Assembly: GCA_040756995.1 (NCBI GenBank)
Contig: JBFLYK010000024.1
Location: 34,562-98,561, forward strand
From: BP-133 sp040756995
GTDB lineage: Bacteria; Actinomycetota; Acidimicrobiia; IMCC26256; BP-133
Length of the DNA stretch: 64,000 nt
Reading direction: 5' to 3'
In this document: positions 1 to 10,057 of the stretch, piece by piece
Layout: every line of letters begins with the position of its first letter
Position numbering within the stretch: position 1 is the first letter of the stretch
Notes under the pieces: model-generated
Database searches by the model: none
The model's input: only the letters and a program-made list of their open reading frames with translations
Told to the model about the DNA's origin: nothing
Translations under genes and position numbers: made by a program

Positions 1-2
1 GC

Positions 3-2699
3 GAGCACACGCCGGGGGCCGACAAGATGAACTTCTCCGAGATCCTCCGCTGGTGGGAGGGCCGATTCGAGGTCATCAAGCTCGAGGACCGAAACCTGCC
101 CGCGATCATCGAGCACCGTCTCTTGCAGCCCCGGTCGGACATCGCCCGGGACCGCATCGACCAGGCGTTCCAGGCGACAACCGGCAAGGCAGGGGAACGG
201 GTCATCGAGACGCTGCTCACCGCGGACGCTGACCTGGCCGCCTTCCGGCGTGTCTACCCGTTCAGCCCGGCACTGGTCTCGGCGCTGGTCGATCTCTCTT
301 CCGCTCTCCAGCGGGAACGCACGGCTCTGCGTGTCCTCTCCGAGTTGCTGGCCAATCAACGCGATCAGTTGCGGGTCGGGGATCTGGTTCCGTTGGGCGA
401 TCTCTACGACGTGATCGCCGAGGGCGACGAGCCTTTCACGGACGAGATGCGGGACCATTTCGACAAAGCGAAGGAGCTGTATCGGCTCCGGCTCCGCCCG
501 CTTCTCCTGGCGACCCATCAGATCAGCGACGAGGATGCCAAGGAGCTCGATGCCAACCATCCTTTCCGCACCGATGACCGGCTGGTGAAAACTCTTCTCC
601 TCGCCGCTCTCGTTCCCGGCAGTGGCGCGTTGGGCGGCCTGACGGTGAGCCGGCTGACCGCCCTCAACCACGGCACCATCCGCTCACCGATCCCCGGCGA
701 GGAGCGGTCTGTCGTATTGAAGAAGCTGCGGGACTGGGGCCGGTCTGTCGGTGAGATCCGCCTCGGGGGTGACGCGGCCGATCCGACCGTGACTCTGCAA
801 CTCTCTGGGGTCGACACCGATTCGATCATCGACAAGGGCAGGGTTGTAGACACGGCCGGCGAACGTCGCCGCAAGCTCCGCCAGCTGCTCTTCTCCTCCT
901 TCGGTATTACCGACACGGATAGCGCGTTCCCGATCTGCACCTGGCTGTGGCGTGGGACCCGGCGCACCGTCGATGTGGTCTTCGGCAACGTGCGGGACCC
1001 GGCTGACGTCCCCGACTCGGTGCTGGCCGCCGGCGACCGTCCGAAGCTCGTGATCGACTTCCCGTTCGATGAGGGAAGCCGTACACCACGCGATGATCTC
1101 GCCCGGATCGAGACCTACCGAGCCGAACATCCACCGACGCGTACGGTGTGCTGGTTGCCGTGCTTCCTGACGCAGCGTTCGCTCTCCGATCTCGGGACGC
1201 TCGTCGTCCTGGACCATGTCCTCACCGGTGAGCGGTTCGAGACCTATGCCTCCCATCTGTCGGCCGTCGATCGGAACCAGGCCCGGACGCTGCTTGACAA
1301 TCAGGCCGGGATGCTGCGGGAGAGCCTCCAAGGTGTGCTGCGTCAGGCCTACGGAATCGAGACAGCCAGCGCAGCCTCCGTCGAGGCTTCACTGCGACCC
1401 GAGGAACAACTCGCCGTCCTCGACCCGACAGTCACCTTGCAACCCCCAGTGGCAGTAACGCTCGAAGAGGGCCTCCACAAAGTCCTTGATCAGCTTCTCG
1501 GCCACTACTTCCCCGCCCATCCCGACTTCGGCGACGAAGTCCGCCCGGCTGAGCTCCGCACCACCCTCGGCTACGTGGAACGCGCCGCCAGAGACCGCCT
1601 CGACCGAATCGACGTGGAGCAGCCTCACCGGAAGACGCTTCGGCGCGTGGCCAACCCCTTGCGGCTCGGCACCATGCATGAGGCGCATTACACCCCAGAG
1701 CGGTTCTGGATTGACCACTTCGCCCAACGGGAAGCGGACGAGCGCCCCGCTGCCGTGACCGTTGGCGATCTCCGTCGCTGGATTGATTATCCCCGGCCGT
1801 GGGGTCTCCCCCGCGAGATCCAGGACCTGGTCATCTGCGCCTATGTCGCCCAAACTGACCGGGTCCTCCTCCGCTACGGCGCACCGCAAGCCCCCGAGAT
1901 CGGCCGGCTGGATGACGCCTGGGAGCTCCACACTCAGCAGCTGCCTACCGAGTCGGAGTGGTCGGAGGCCATCGACCGCGCCGCCAAGATCTTCGGGATC
2001 GCGGTCAGCCGGTTGGTGTCGGCTGCCGGAGCGGCGAAGCTCGTCGCTGAGCTGCGGACCAAAGCCAACGACGCCCGCCCAGCCGTGGCCGAACTCGACG
2101 CCGCACTCCGCACCCGCCTGGCGGAACGGGCCGTTCCGCCCGACTGTGAGCGGGCCCGTACGACGACGGCTGCTCGGGCGCTCCTTGACGACCTGGTCAC
2201 CGCCGACGAAGCGAAGGTCATCAGCGCCCTCGCCCACGCCCCGATTCCGAGCTCGGCCGAAGCCTTGGGAGCCACGATCAGTCGCGCCGGCGCCACCACC
2301 GCTGCGCTTCGGGCCACGAACTGGCAGCTCGTGGCGGCGGCGACCGTCCTGGGCGACACCAGAGCGGCGCAAGCGGCCGCGCTAGCGGACAAGGTCGACC
2401 GGGTACTGAGCAGCCACGAACTGGCCGTACCGCTCGCCCGCGCCTTGGACGAGATCGAGCGGATGGCAACTCAGCTTGTGACCAACCCGCCGGCGCTGGC
2501 CCCCACGCCGCCGACTCCGGCGCCCACCGAGCCGCCCAAATCGGGGTTGACTGTCGTCGACGCCGGCGACGAGCACGGTTTGGACCGTGCGCAAGCCTTG
2601 GCGGTACTTGACGAGCTGCGACAGCGCATCCGGGACGAGGCCCGCCTCGACCTGTCATGGACCATCACCGAACCGGCGGAACCGAGCGAGGATCGTTGA
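3..2699 (+). CDS. pglY: BREX type 2 protein PglY, 5' end outside window
   Basis: This is the C-terminal part (about 898 residues) of PglY, the large ATPase-like component of the phage growth limitation / BREX type 2 system, which blocks phage replication after adsorption. The frame is open from the first bases (codons from position 3), so the ATG at 27 is internal and the N-terminal P-loop region lies outside the window. The visible part is mostly helical, with a Pro/Thr-rich linker near the C-terminus (about position 2480-2540). The family call rests on the order pglY-pglZ-brxD-brxHI as well as on the sequence. The stop overlaps the probable TTG start of pglZ. pglW and pglX are expected upstream but cannot be seen. 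Confidence 0.85.
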   Translation, partial: EHTPGADKMNFSEILRWWEGRFEVIKLEDRNLPAIIEHRLLQPRSDIARDRIDQAFQATTGKAGERVIETLLTADADLAAFRRVYPFSPALVSALVDLSSALQRERTALRVLSELLANQRDQLRVGDLVPLGDLYDVIAEGDEPFTDEMRDHFDKAKELYRLRLRPLLLATHQISDEDAKELDANHPFRTDDRLVKTLLLAALVPGSGALGGLTVSRLTALNHGTIRSPIPGEERSVVLKKLRDWGRSVGEIRLGGDAADPTVTLQLSGVDTDSIIDKGRVVDTAGERRRKLRQLLFSSFGITDTDSAFPICTWLWRGTRRTVDVVFGNVRDPADVPDSVLAAGDRPKLVIDFPFDEGSRTPRDDLARIETYRAEHPPTRTVCWLPCFLTQRSLSDLGTLVVLDHVLTGERFETYASHLSAVDRNQARTLLDNQAGMLRESLQGVLRQAYGIETASAASVEASLRPEEQLAVLDPTVTLQPPVAVTLEEGLHKVLDQLLGHYFPAHPDFGDEVRPAELRTTLGYVERAARDRLDRIDVEQPHRKTLRRVANPLRLGTMHEAHYTPERFWIDHFAQREADERPAAVTVGDLRRWIDYPRPWGLPREIQDLVICAYVAQTDRVLLRYGAPQAPEIGRLDDAWELHTQQLPTESEWSEAIDRAAKIFGIAVSRLVSAAGAAKLVAELRTKANDARPAVAELDAALRTRLAERAVPPDCERARTTTAARALLDDLVTADEAKVISALAHAPIPSSAEALGATISRAGATTAALRATNWQLVAAATVLGDTRAAQAAALADKVDRVLSSHELAVPLARALDEIERMATQLVTNPPALAPTPPTPAPTEPPKSGLTVVDAGDEHGLDRAQALAVLDELRQRIRDEARLDLSWTITEPAEPSEDR

Positions 2700-5374
2700 C
2701 GCTGCGGGTCGCGACGCCTGAGCAGCTGAGCGCCCTGGCCCAGCAAGTCCGGGCTAAGGACCCGGCTGCGGGCGCCGTCGGCGTCCGGGCAGATCCCGTC
2801 TGGGCTGGTCCTGACGAGATGGACACAGCCGCCGGACCGGTGCGCGTACGGGCGTGCCCGTCGGTCCTCGCCGTCCGTGCCGCGCTTCACGAACCAGGCG
2901 ATGGACTGCTCGTCGTCCTCACCGACCGGGAGGACCACGAACTTGGGCTCGACGTCCTCGCCCGTTTGACCAAACGCCGGCTCATTGGCCTTGAACCTTG
3001 GGAGCTGCTTCGGGCTCGACTCGGCGTCACCGCTTTCGATCCCGCGCTCTCGGCCCAGGCTTGGCTGGCTGACGCCCTCCTGCAGCATGAACCTGACGGC
3101 GGATGGCCCTCGGTGACCACGGGGTTCCTCGACGCGACAAGCGCCTGGCGATGGCTCCGCACCGGCTGGCTCGGGCTCGGCGGCGAGCGGTTGACCCTCG
3201 ACCGTATCGCCGCCTGGTCGGCCGACCCCGGGGTCGTACATCGCCTCCGGGTGGCGGAACCCGAACTCCGGGGCCACGTCAAGGCCCGAATCGAACAGGA
3301 GGCCGGTGCCCCCGCGGTGGCCATGATCGACTTGGCGTTGGCCGATCGGGCCGCCGACGTCGTGCCCTTCGGACTGGCCGCCAGAGCGGTCTTCACCTCC
3401 AACGGCAACGGCGAAACCGCGACGGCGCTCGCTCAGGGCCGAGCCGCGCTGTCCTACCAGGTGCTGGGCCGCCAGCTCCCCACGTCCGAAGCGCTCGCCT
3501 GGGCAGACGCCGCCGAAGCTGCGTTCGACGAGCGCCTCGCAGCTTCTGGGCGGACTGCAGTCGATGGTTGGCTCGTCCGAGCCGAGCAACTCCTCGCGGA
3601 AGTGGCCGCCGGAGGTTTCACCCATCACAGCGAACGGCTTCCGTCCGGATTCGAGCAGCGGCTGGCCCGGGCAGCCAATGCCGCCCTTGCCGTCCTCGAC
3701 GGTGAGCATCCCGCAGCGGGTTCAGGGCTGGAGGAGCTCGTCGACGACTGTCGCCGGCACTTCCTCGGGCGCGACCCCGCAGGTGCGGTCCGGGTGAACC
3801 GCCTCGTCGCGGCCATTCGCCTCGTTCGCCGCCAGCTCGCGGCGGGCGTCCCTCCGGCTGGGTCGCTCGCCGGTGTGGCCGCCGAGTATCTCGCCGACGG
3901 CGCCTGGGTCGACCGTTGCCGGGCTCTGCTACACGAAGGTGACCCCTCTCCGTCGGTGGCGGCTCTCTTCAGCCGACTGGTCACGGCGGTGGAAACATCC
4001 AGAGCCGATCTCGATTTCCGCTTCGCGGGAGCCTTGGCGACCTGGACAGCCATGGAACCGGGCCCCGATGGCGGGGGCGTCCTGCCGATCGAGACAGTCT
4101 TAGACAGAGTAATCGCTGTCGTTGCCGCGTCGGCGCCCGTTCTCCTGGTAGTGGCCGACGGGATGAGTATCCCGGTCGCTCTTGACCTGGCCGACGACTT
4201 GACTCGGGCCGGTTGGCTCCCCCTGCTGCCGCCGTCCGGGCCGTATCCTCCGGTCGTCGCCGCCCTCCCTACGGTCACCGAGGCGTCCCGGGCCAGCCTC
4301 CTGTGCGGTGCCCGCCGGTCCGGCCTCGCCCTGGACGAGGCTGCCGCCTTCAGCGCCCACGCTGGCCTGCGTAACGTCAGCGACCCTACGAAACCGCCGG
4401 TGCTATTTCACAAGGCAGGACTGCGCACCGCCGGGGGCAGTGTCCTCAAGCCCGAGGTCCGGGAGGCGATCGCCGACACTGACCTGCGCGTCGTTGCCGT
4501 TGTAGTGAACGCAATCGATGACCATCTGGCCCGCGGCGATCAGATCCGTGTCCGCTGGGACCTCCAGACGGTCGCTCCGCTCGATGCCCTCCTGGCCGAC
4601 GCCACCGCCGCTGGGCGGGTTCTCGTGCTCACGAGCGACCACGGTCATGTCCTCGACCGCGGCGCCACCGTCTGTCGCGCCCACCACGGTGGTGGCGAGC
4701 GCTGGCGGCCCGCCACCACCGCACCGGGCGAAGGGGAAGTCGCATTGGCCGGGCCTCGTGTCGTCCTCGGCGGCGGCCACGTCGTGGTCCCGTCGACAGA
4801 GCGTCTGCGGTACGTCGGTACGCCCAAGTTCGGCTACCACGGCGGAGCGAGCCCGGTCGAGGTGCTGGTGCCGCTCTTCGTCCTCGCCCGAGCCGACACC
4901 ACTCCCCACGGATGGTCTCCAGCCCAGTCCGCTGCCCCGCCGTGGTGGACAGCCATCACGCCCCCGCCGCCCCTTGCTCCGCTTGCGCCCGCCGTTCCAG
5001 TGCCGGCAACGGAGAAACCGACCCTCTTCGACACGCCGACCCCGGCTCCGGCTCCCGCAACCCCCAATTGGGTGGAAGCGCTCGTCGCGAGCGAGGTGTA
5101 CGCCGGTCAGCGGGCCGCCGCTGGTCGTCAGCAGCTCGACGAGGACCGGGTGAAGGCTCTTCTCCTCGCTCTGGACCGCCGTGGCGGCAGCGCCCTCCTC
5201 GCCACCCTCGCCGCCGACACCGGCATCCAGGAGTTCCGCATACGCGGCGCGGTGACCACGTTGCGCCGACTGCTCAACGTCGACGGCTACGACGTCGTGA
5301 GCCTCGCCGACGACGGTACGGTCGCCCTCAACAGGGCACTGCTTGGTACCCAGTTCGGGATCGACGTGCCGTGA
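2696..5374 (+). CDS. pglZ: BREX type 2 phosphatase-fold protein PglZ
   Basis: PglZ is the alkaline-phosphatase-superfamily signature protein of BREX. It acts in the cytoplasm with the PglX methyltransferase. Metal-site motifs are visible: VVADGMS at about residues 485-491, LTSDHGH at about 645-651, and YHGGASPVEV at about 715. A Pro-rich linker (about 750-790) leads to a C-terminal helical domain. I chose the TTG at 2696 because it overlaps the pglY stop (TTGA) and has GAGG four bases upstream. An ATG at 2657 is in frame but would lie inside pglY. The 3' end overlaps brxD by four bases, which implies translational coupling. Length (about 890 residues) fits the family. Confidence 0.88.
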   Translation: MTLRVATPEQLSALAQQVRAKDPAAGAVGVRADPVWAGPDEMDTAAGPVRVRACPSVLAVRAALHEPGDGLLVVLTDREDHELGLDVLARLTKRRLIGLEPWELLRARLGVTAFDPALSAQAWLADALLQHEPDGGWPSVTTGFLDATSAWRWLRTGWLGLGGERLTLDRIAAWSADPGVVHRLRVAEPELRGHVKARIEQEAGAPAVAMIDLALADRAADVVPFGLAARAVFTSNGNGETATALAQGRAALSYQVLGRQLPTSEALAWADAAEAAFDERLAASGRTAVDGWLVRAEQLLAEVAAGGFTHHSERLPSGFEQRLARAANAALAVLDGEHPAAGSGLEELVDDCRRHFLGRDPAGAVRVNRLVAAIRLVRRQLAAGVPPAGSLAGVAAEYLADGAWVDRCRALLHEGDPSPSVAALFSRLVTAVETSRADLDFRFAGALATWTAMEPGPDGGGVLPIETVLDRVIAVVAASAPVLLVVADGMSIPVALDLADDLTRAGWLPLLPPSGPYPPVVAALPTVTEASRASLLCGARRSGLALDEAAAFSAHAGLRNVSDPTKPPVLFHKAGLRTAGGSVLKPEVREAIADTDLRVVAVVVNAIDDHLARGDQIRVRWDLQTVAPLDALLADATAAGRVLVLTSDHGHVLDRGATVCRAHHGGGERWRPATTAPGEGEVALAGPRVVLGGGHVVVPSTERLRYVGTPKFGYHGGASPVEVLVPLFVLARADTTPHGWSPAQSAAPPWWTAITPPPPLAPLAPAVPVPATEKPTLFDTPTPAPAPATPNWVEALVASEVYAGQRAAAGRQQLDEDRVKALLLALDRRGGSALLATLAADTGIQEFRIRGAVTTLRRLLNVDGYDVVSLADDGTVALNRALLGTQFGIDVP

Positions 5375-6699
5375 TCTCGCCTCAACGCCGCCGTGAGATC
5401 ATCGACGCTCTCCGACGGGGTACCGTGCCACCCCGGGGCCTCGATGCTCTAGCGGTGGGTCTCGACCAACTTGGGCCGGTCATCGAGGACGAGCTGCGCG
5501 GGGTCGCCGCCGGCGGCGCGGTCGCGAAGGCTCTGCGGGGCGAGTGGGGCTCGGGCAAGACCTTCGCCTCGCGGTGGGTGGCCGAACGGGCCCGCCGCAT
5601 GGGTTTCGCTTCCTCTGAGGTCCAGATCTCCGAGGGGGAGACGCCGCTGCACCACCTGGAAACGGTCTACCGGCGTCTCTGCGAGCGCCTGAGCACGGCT
5701 GATGTTCAGGGCGGCGCTCTTCGCTCTGTCGTCGACGCCTGGTTCTTCGCCCTTGAGGAGGAGGTACTCGCCGCGGGTGACGTCCGCGAGGATGATCCCG
5801 CCGGTCTGCTGGCTGCTACCGATGCGCTCGCCGAACGCCGCCTTTCCGAAGTCATTCGTCGGGCTCCGGCGTTCGGAGCGGTGCTGCGGGGCTACCGGCG
5901 AGCCCTCGTCGAAGGCGACACCACGGCGGCCGAAGGACTCATTGCTTGGCTCGGCGGTCAACCCCATGTCGCGGCCGGTGTGAAGCGTTCCGCTGGGATC
6001 AAGGGCGACCTCGACCACGACGCCGCCCTCTCGTTCCTCGAAGGACTGCTCCGCGTCCTGCGGGACGCTGGCCACGCTGGCTTGGTTCTGATCCTCGACG
6101 AGGTGGAAACGCTCCAGCGGGTCCGCGGGGATGTCCGGGACCGAGCCCTGAACGCCCTCCGGCAGCTCTTCGACGAGATCGACGCTGGCCGGTTCCCCGG
6201 CCTCTATCTTCTCATCACGGGTACGCCAGCCTTTTTCGACGGCCCGCAGGGCGCCAAACGGCTTCCCCCGCTCGCCCAGCGGCTCCATACGGACTTCACG
6301 ACCGACGCCCGCTACGACAACCAGCGGGCCGTCCAGGTGCGCCTTCCAGGCTTCGACCGGGCCCGACTCAGCGAGGTAGGGCGGCGCGTTCGCGACCTGT
6401 ATGCCGATGGGGCCCCGGGTGGCCCCGATGCCGAGTCCCGGATCCGCCTTCACGTCGGCGACGACTACATCGCACTCCTGGCCGACGCAGTCACCGGCGA
6501 GCTCGGCGGCCGCGTCGGTGTCACGCCCCGCGTATACCTGAAGAAGCTGGTCGGGGATGTCCTCGACCGAGTCGACCAATTCCCGGATTTCGACCCCCGT
6601 CGGGACTACAAGCTCACCCTTGTCGACTCGGAGTTGACCGAGGTCGAACGTAACGCCCGGGCCGCCGTTTCCGTCAACGACATCGACCTTGACCTGTAG
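5371..6699 (+). CDS. brxD: BREX type 2 ATP-binding protein BrxD
   Basis: BrxD (DUF2791-type) is the AAA-like ATPase found only in type 2 BREX operons. Walker A GEWGSGKT is at residues 57-64, and Walker B LVLILDEVETL is near residue 240, followed by a sensor-like segment LITGTP near 285. The GTG start at 5371 overlaps the pglZ stop (GTGA), and the first residues MISPQRRREIIDAL fit the family start. Much longer readings of this frame that begin at 4912 run antisense-like through pglZ and can be ignored. About 442 residues. The gene is co-transcribed with pglZ and probably with brxHI downstream. Confidence 0.87.
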   Translation: MISPQRRREIIDALRRGTVPPRGLDALAVGLDQLGPVIEDELRGVAAGGAVAKALRGEWGSGKTFASRWVAERARRMGFASSEVQISEGETPLHHLETVYRRLCERLSTADVQGGALRSVVDAWFFALEEEVLAAGDVREDDPAGLLAATDALAERRLSEVIRRAPAFGAVLRGYRRALVEGDTTAAEGLIAWLGGQPHVAAGVKRSAGIKGDLDHDAALSFLEGLLRVLRDAGHAGLVLILDEVETLQRVRGDVRDRALNALRQLFDEIDAGRFPGLYLLITGTPAFFDGPQGAKRLPPLAQRLHTDFTTDARYDNQRAVQVRLPGFDRARLSEVGRRVRDLYADGAPGGPDAESRIRLHVGDDYIALLADAVTGELGGRVGVTPRVYLKKLVGDVLDRVDQFPDFDPRRDYKLTLVDSELTEVERNARAAVSVNDIDLDL

Positions 6700-6710
6700 A
6701 GGCATGCGAG

Positions 6711-6875
6711 ATGGACGAGACCGCGAGTCCTGAACTCAAGATGCGCCGCCCTCGGTCCGTCCTGAGACGTGAGCCCAACCGCCGCCTGATAGACGCCCGG
6801 ATCCCGAACTCCTCCGCCCGGCTCGGCCGAAGACCACGACTCGTGCAGGACGGTGCCGCCGTCCCCACGGTCTGA
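6711..6875 (+). CDS. Possible 54-residue Arg-rich ORF between brxD and brxHI
   Basis: An ATG-started frame of 54 codons fills most of the 188-base gap between brxD and brxHI and ends 12 bases before the TTG start of brxHI. The product would be basic (about a fifth Arg) and resembles no family that I know. GAG-containing sequence lies just upstream, but there is no strong ribosome-binding site. It may be chance; it is listed because gaps inside this operon are otherwise zero. Confidence 0.2.
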   Translation: MDETASPELKMRRPRSVLRREPNRRLIDARIPNSSARLGRRPRLVQDGAAVPTV

Positions 6876-6887
6876 CCCGCAACGCAG

Positions 6888-9032
6888 TTGTCTTCCTCCA
6901 CGCGACCCGAGGAATTGCTCCACCCGGCCGTCGTCCATCACGTCGTGAACTCACTGGGATGGTCGTCGCTTCGGCCATTGCAGTCGGCCGCTGTCGCTCC
7001 ACTCCTTGCCGGCGACCATGCCGTTCTCGTAGCTCCCACCGCCGGCGGTAAGACGGAGGCAGCGGTCTTCCCGCTCCTCTCCCGGATGCTCTCCGAGGAG
7101 TGGCGTGGCCTGAGCGTCCTGTACCTCTGCCCGTTGCGGGCCTTGCTGAACAATCTTCACCTTCGGCTCGATGGGTACGCCACGCTTGTCGGGCGAAGCT
7201 GCGGGCTGTGGCACGGAGACGTCGGACCCACAGAGCGCGACCGCCTGCTGGCGAACCCGCCTGATCTACTGCTCACGACTCCGGAGTCGCTTGAGGCGAT
7301 GTTGGTCTCGCGCCGTGTCGAGCACCGACGTCTCTTTGCTGGGCTGCGCACCGTTGTGGTCGACGAGGCCCATGCCCTTGCGGGAGACGACCGAGGCTGG
7401 CATCTCGTAGCCGTCCTCGAGCGAATCAGCCGTTTGGCCGACCGGGAGTTGCAGCGCGTTGCGCTCTCAGCGACGGTCGGCAACCCAGGAGAGCTGCTGG
7501 ACTGGCTGACGACGACCTGTTCGGGTCCAGCGCAGGTCATCGCACCACGAGATGACACGACCACTGCCACGGACGTAGTGATTGATTACGTCGGCTCGTT
7601 GGATAACGCCGCCACCGTCGTGAGTCGACTGCACCGAGGCGAGAAACGGCTCGTGTTCGTCGATTCCCGAGCCCGAGCCGAGCGCCTCGCCGCGGCTCTG
7701 CGGGACCTCGAACAAGAAGTCTTTGTGTCCCACGGTTCCCTCGGCCGAGACGAGCGCCGTCGCGCCGAAGTTGCCTTCGCCGAATCAGCTGACTGCGTGA
7801 TCGTCGCCACCTCGACCCTCGAGCTCGGCATCGATGTCGGGGACCTCGACCGGGTCATCCAACTCGACTCGGTGGGGACGGTCGCCTCGTTCCTGCAACG
7901 CCTCGGCCGGACCGGGCGCCGGCCGGGGCTCACCAGGAACGCCCTGTTCCTGGCGACCGACGACGCTGCCCTGCTCCAGACGACCGGGGTGTTGTCGGCG
8001 TGGGCGGAGGGATACGTTGAACCCGTCGTGCCTCCAGCGTTTCCGCTTCACCTGCTCGCCCAGCAGAACCTCGCACTCGCTCTTCAGGAACAGGGGGTGG
8101 GAAGGCACACATGGCCGGAATGGCTCGGAAAGCCCTGCGTTCTCGGCGAAGACGTTGGAGCGCTGGCCGCCGAAGTGACGGATCATCTCCTCTCCATTGG
8201 CATGCTCCACGCCGACGGCGAACTCCTCGGGGTCGGTACGGAAGGTGAAGCCGCCTATGGCCACCGCCACTTCCTCGAACTGCTGTCGGTCTTCACGTCT
8301 CCCCCGGTGTTCTCTGTCCGCCATGGGCGGACCGAGATCGGCCTCGTCCCAGACCGAGTGCTCCAGTTACGCGATCCACGGGCCGGTGCCGGCGGCTCGG
8401 TGGTACTCCTGCTTGCCGGACGGCCCTGGGCGGTCATGCACGTCGACTGGGGACGACGGGTAGTCCAAGTCGAGCCAACCACAGGGGCGGGCGTAGCCCG
8501 CTGGTTCGGCTCGGCTCAGCCGCTTGGAGCGACCGTCGCCCGTGCGATCCGTGCCGTGCTCGTAGGACACGACCCCTCCGGTGTGACCATCAGCGACCGT
8601 GCCACCGCACGCCTCGCCGAACTTCGCCGCGCGCACTTCTGGGCACGCGACGAATCAACGTGCCTTGTCACCGACGCCAATGGCCGGGTCCGATGGTGGA
8701 CGTTCGCCGGCCTCGTGGCGAACGCCTGGCTCGCCGCGGCCCTGCGGCCCCTTCGCCGCGAGGTTGCGGCCCGGGACAACCTCACTGTCACCCTCGATCC
8801 CGACGTCGACCGGCAACGGCTCGCCGAGGCTTTGGGGACCGTCGACTGGGACGAGCTGAGCCTGGTCGACTCCATCGTCCCCGACGCGCTGGAGGGCCTA
8901 AAGTTCGCCGACTGCCTCTCCGAACATCGTGCCCGAGGTGTCATCCTCGCCCGCCTCGATGACCGCCAGAACGCCAAAGTCGCTGCTACCGAACGGCTCG
9001 ACAGCGCTCTCGCGGCAGACACCTCAGATTAG
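6888..9032 (+). CDS. brxHI: BREX type 2 superfamily II helicase BrxHI
   Basis: A DEAD/DEAH-box helicase of 714 residues with an Lhr-like layout; brxHI is the last gene of type 2 BREX operons. Motifs in order: Q-like region LRPLQSAAV (29-37), Walker A APTAGGKTEAA (49-59), DEAH box VVVDEAHAL (about 155-163), motif III ALSATVGNP (about 191-199), motif VI QRLGRTGRRPG (about 336-346), then a long C-terminal region. The start is a TTG at 6888; no in-frame ATG or GTG gives a better N-terminus. It probably unwinds nucleic acid for the BREX complex, but its exact role is unknown. The gap from brxD (188 bases) is the largest inside the operon. Confidence 0.87.
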   Translation: MSSSTRPEELLHPAVVHHVVNSLGWSSLRPLQSAAVAPLLAGDHAVLVAPTAGGKTEAAVFPLLSRMLSEEWRGLSVLYLCPLRALLNNLHLRLDGYATLVGRSCGLWHGDVGPTERDRLLANPPDLLLTTPESLEAMLVSRRVEHRRLFAGLRTVVVDEAHALAGDDRGWHLVAVLERISRLADRELQRVALSATVGNPGELLDWLTTTCSGPAQVIAPRDDTTTATDVVIDYVGSLDNAATVVSRLHRGEKRLVFVDSRARAERLAAALRDLEQEVFVSHGSLGRDERRRAEVAFAESADCVIVATSTLELGIDVGDLDRVIQLDSVGTVASFLQRLGRTGRRPGLTRNALFLATDDAALLQTTGVLSAWAEGYVEPVVPPAFPLHLLAQQNLALALQEQGVGRHTWPEWLGKPCVLGEDVGALAAEVTDHLLSIGMLHADGELLGVGTEGEAAYGHRHFLELLSVFTSPPVFSVRHGRTEIGLVPDRVLQLRDPRAGAGGSVVLLLAGRPWAVMHVDWGRRVVQVEPTTGAGVARWFGSAQPLGATVARAIRAVLVGHDPSGVTISDRATARLAELRRAHFWARDESTCLVTDANGRVRWWTFAGLVANAWLAAALRPLRREVAARDNLTVTLDPDVDRQRLAEALGTVDWDELSLVDSIVPDALEGLKFADCLSEHRARGVILARLDDRQNAKVAATERLDSALAADTSD

Positions 9033-9197
9033 GTACCTGGCCCGTCACTTATTGCAGACAGGGCCTCCATGTTCGACGTCCGTTCCGGGTCCGGTCTCAC
9101 AGCGCCGACAGGCACTTGGCGAGAAGCCGTTCTGCGAGCGCGCACCCGAACCCAGAAGGGCTTTGAGGCAGCGGTGCCCGTGTAGCACGATGGTCGT

Positions 9198-9966
9198 ATG
9201 GGAGCCCGGGAAGATGTCCTGGCCGCCGCACGGTCGTTGGTCGACCGAGGCATCACCGTCTTTTCCCCCGCCCAACTGATTGCCGAGACCAAATCGCGAG
9301 GTACGGCTCATCCCGAGTCGACGCTGCGAACGTTCATTGTCGGGCCGATGTGCGTCAACTCGCCGGTCAACCACGCAGTGCAGTATCCCGACCTGGAGCG
9401 GATCGATCGAGGTTGTACCGCCGGGTCTCGACTCAGGCCGCGCCGAGCCCCGCTCCTCCGACTCCGGCTGAGCCGGCACCCACGACCCAGAGCGTTCCGG
9501 CCCCGGAACCAACCGGGGGGGTTGCCGGGGGAAGCTCGGGAAGAGTGGTTCTGGGAAGGCAACGTGCAGGCCAGGGTGGTGAGCCATCTCGCCGCCACCG
9601 GCTGGCAGATCCGGCGGGTCGCCGGCACGGCAAGCGGCGAGCACGGCGTCGATATCGAAGCCCGACCGTCCCGGCCAACGGATCGTGATCGAAGTCAAGG
9701 GCTATCCGGGCAGCACCTACCTCCGGGGCGAGCGGAAAGGCGGCGCCAAGAAGACACCGGCCGCGGGACAGGCCCGCACCTATTTCGGCAACGCACTCCT
9801 CTTAGGTCTCCTCATGCGGGCCGAAGCAGGCGCGGATCGGGTCGCGCTCGCCTTCCCCGACGTCCACCTGCGCCAACCTCGGCCGACGGGTCGCAAAGGC
9901 TCTCGCCGCCGGCATCGAAGTCTGGCTAGTCGGACCGAGAAGGTGAGTACGAGCACGGTCTTGTGA
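9198..9966 (+). pseudogene. Frameshifted endonuclease-like protein next to BREX
   Basis: A single protein can be pieced together only by changing frame at least four times. An N-terminal winged-helix-like segment (MGAREDVLAAARSLVDRGIT) runs in the first frame to DLERIDRG near 9412. LYRRVSTQ continues in another frame. EEWFWEGNVQARVVSHLAATGW, GEHGVDIEA return to the first frame near 9540-9660. IVIEVKGYPGSTY and GQARTYFGNALLLGLLM follow in a third, and CANLGRRVAKAL in yet another from 9869. The D...EVKG pattern resembles a PD-(D/E)xK restriction-fold core, so the intact gene was probably a restriction-type nuclease. Decay and sequencing error are both possible; several breaks sit near G runs. 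Confidence 0.6.
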
Positions 9967-10057
9967 GTCAGGTGACGTACAGGGCCAGCCTCCCTTTGAG
10001 CAGGCAACCCTTGACTCGGAAGCGACGTAACGGCCGCAATCCTGCTTGTCGGGGTCG

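Noticed and set aside
4912..5370. Upstream extension of the brxD frame to 4912
   Set aside because: Arg/Pro-rich shadow of pglZ; the GTG at 5371 with stop overlap is the natural start.
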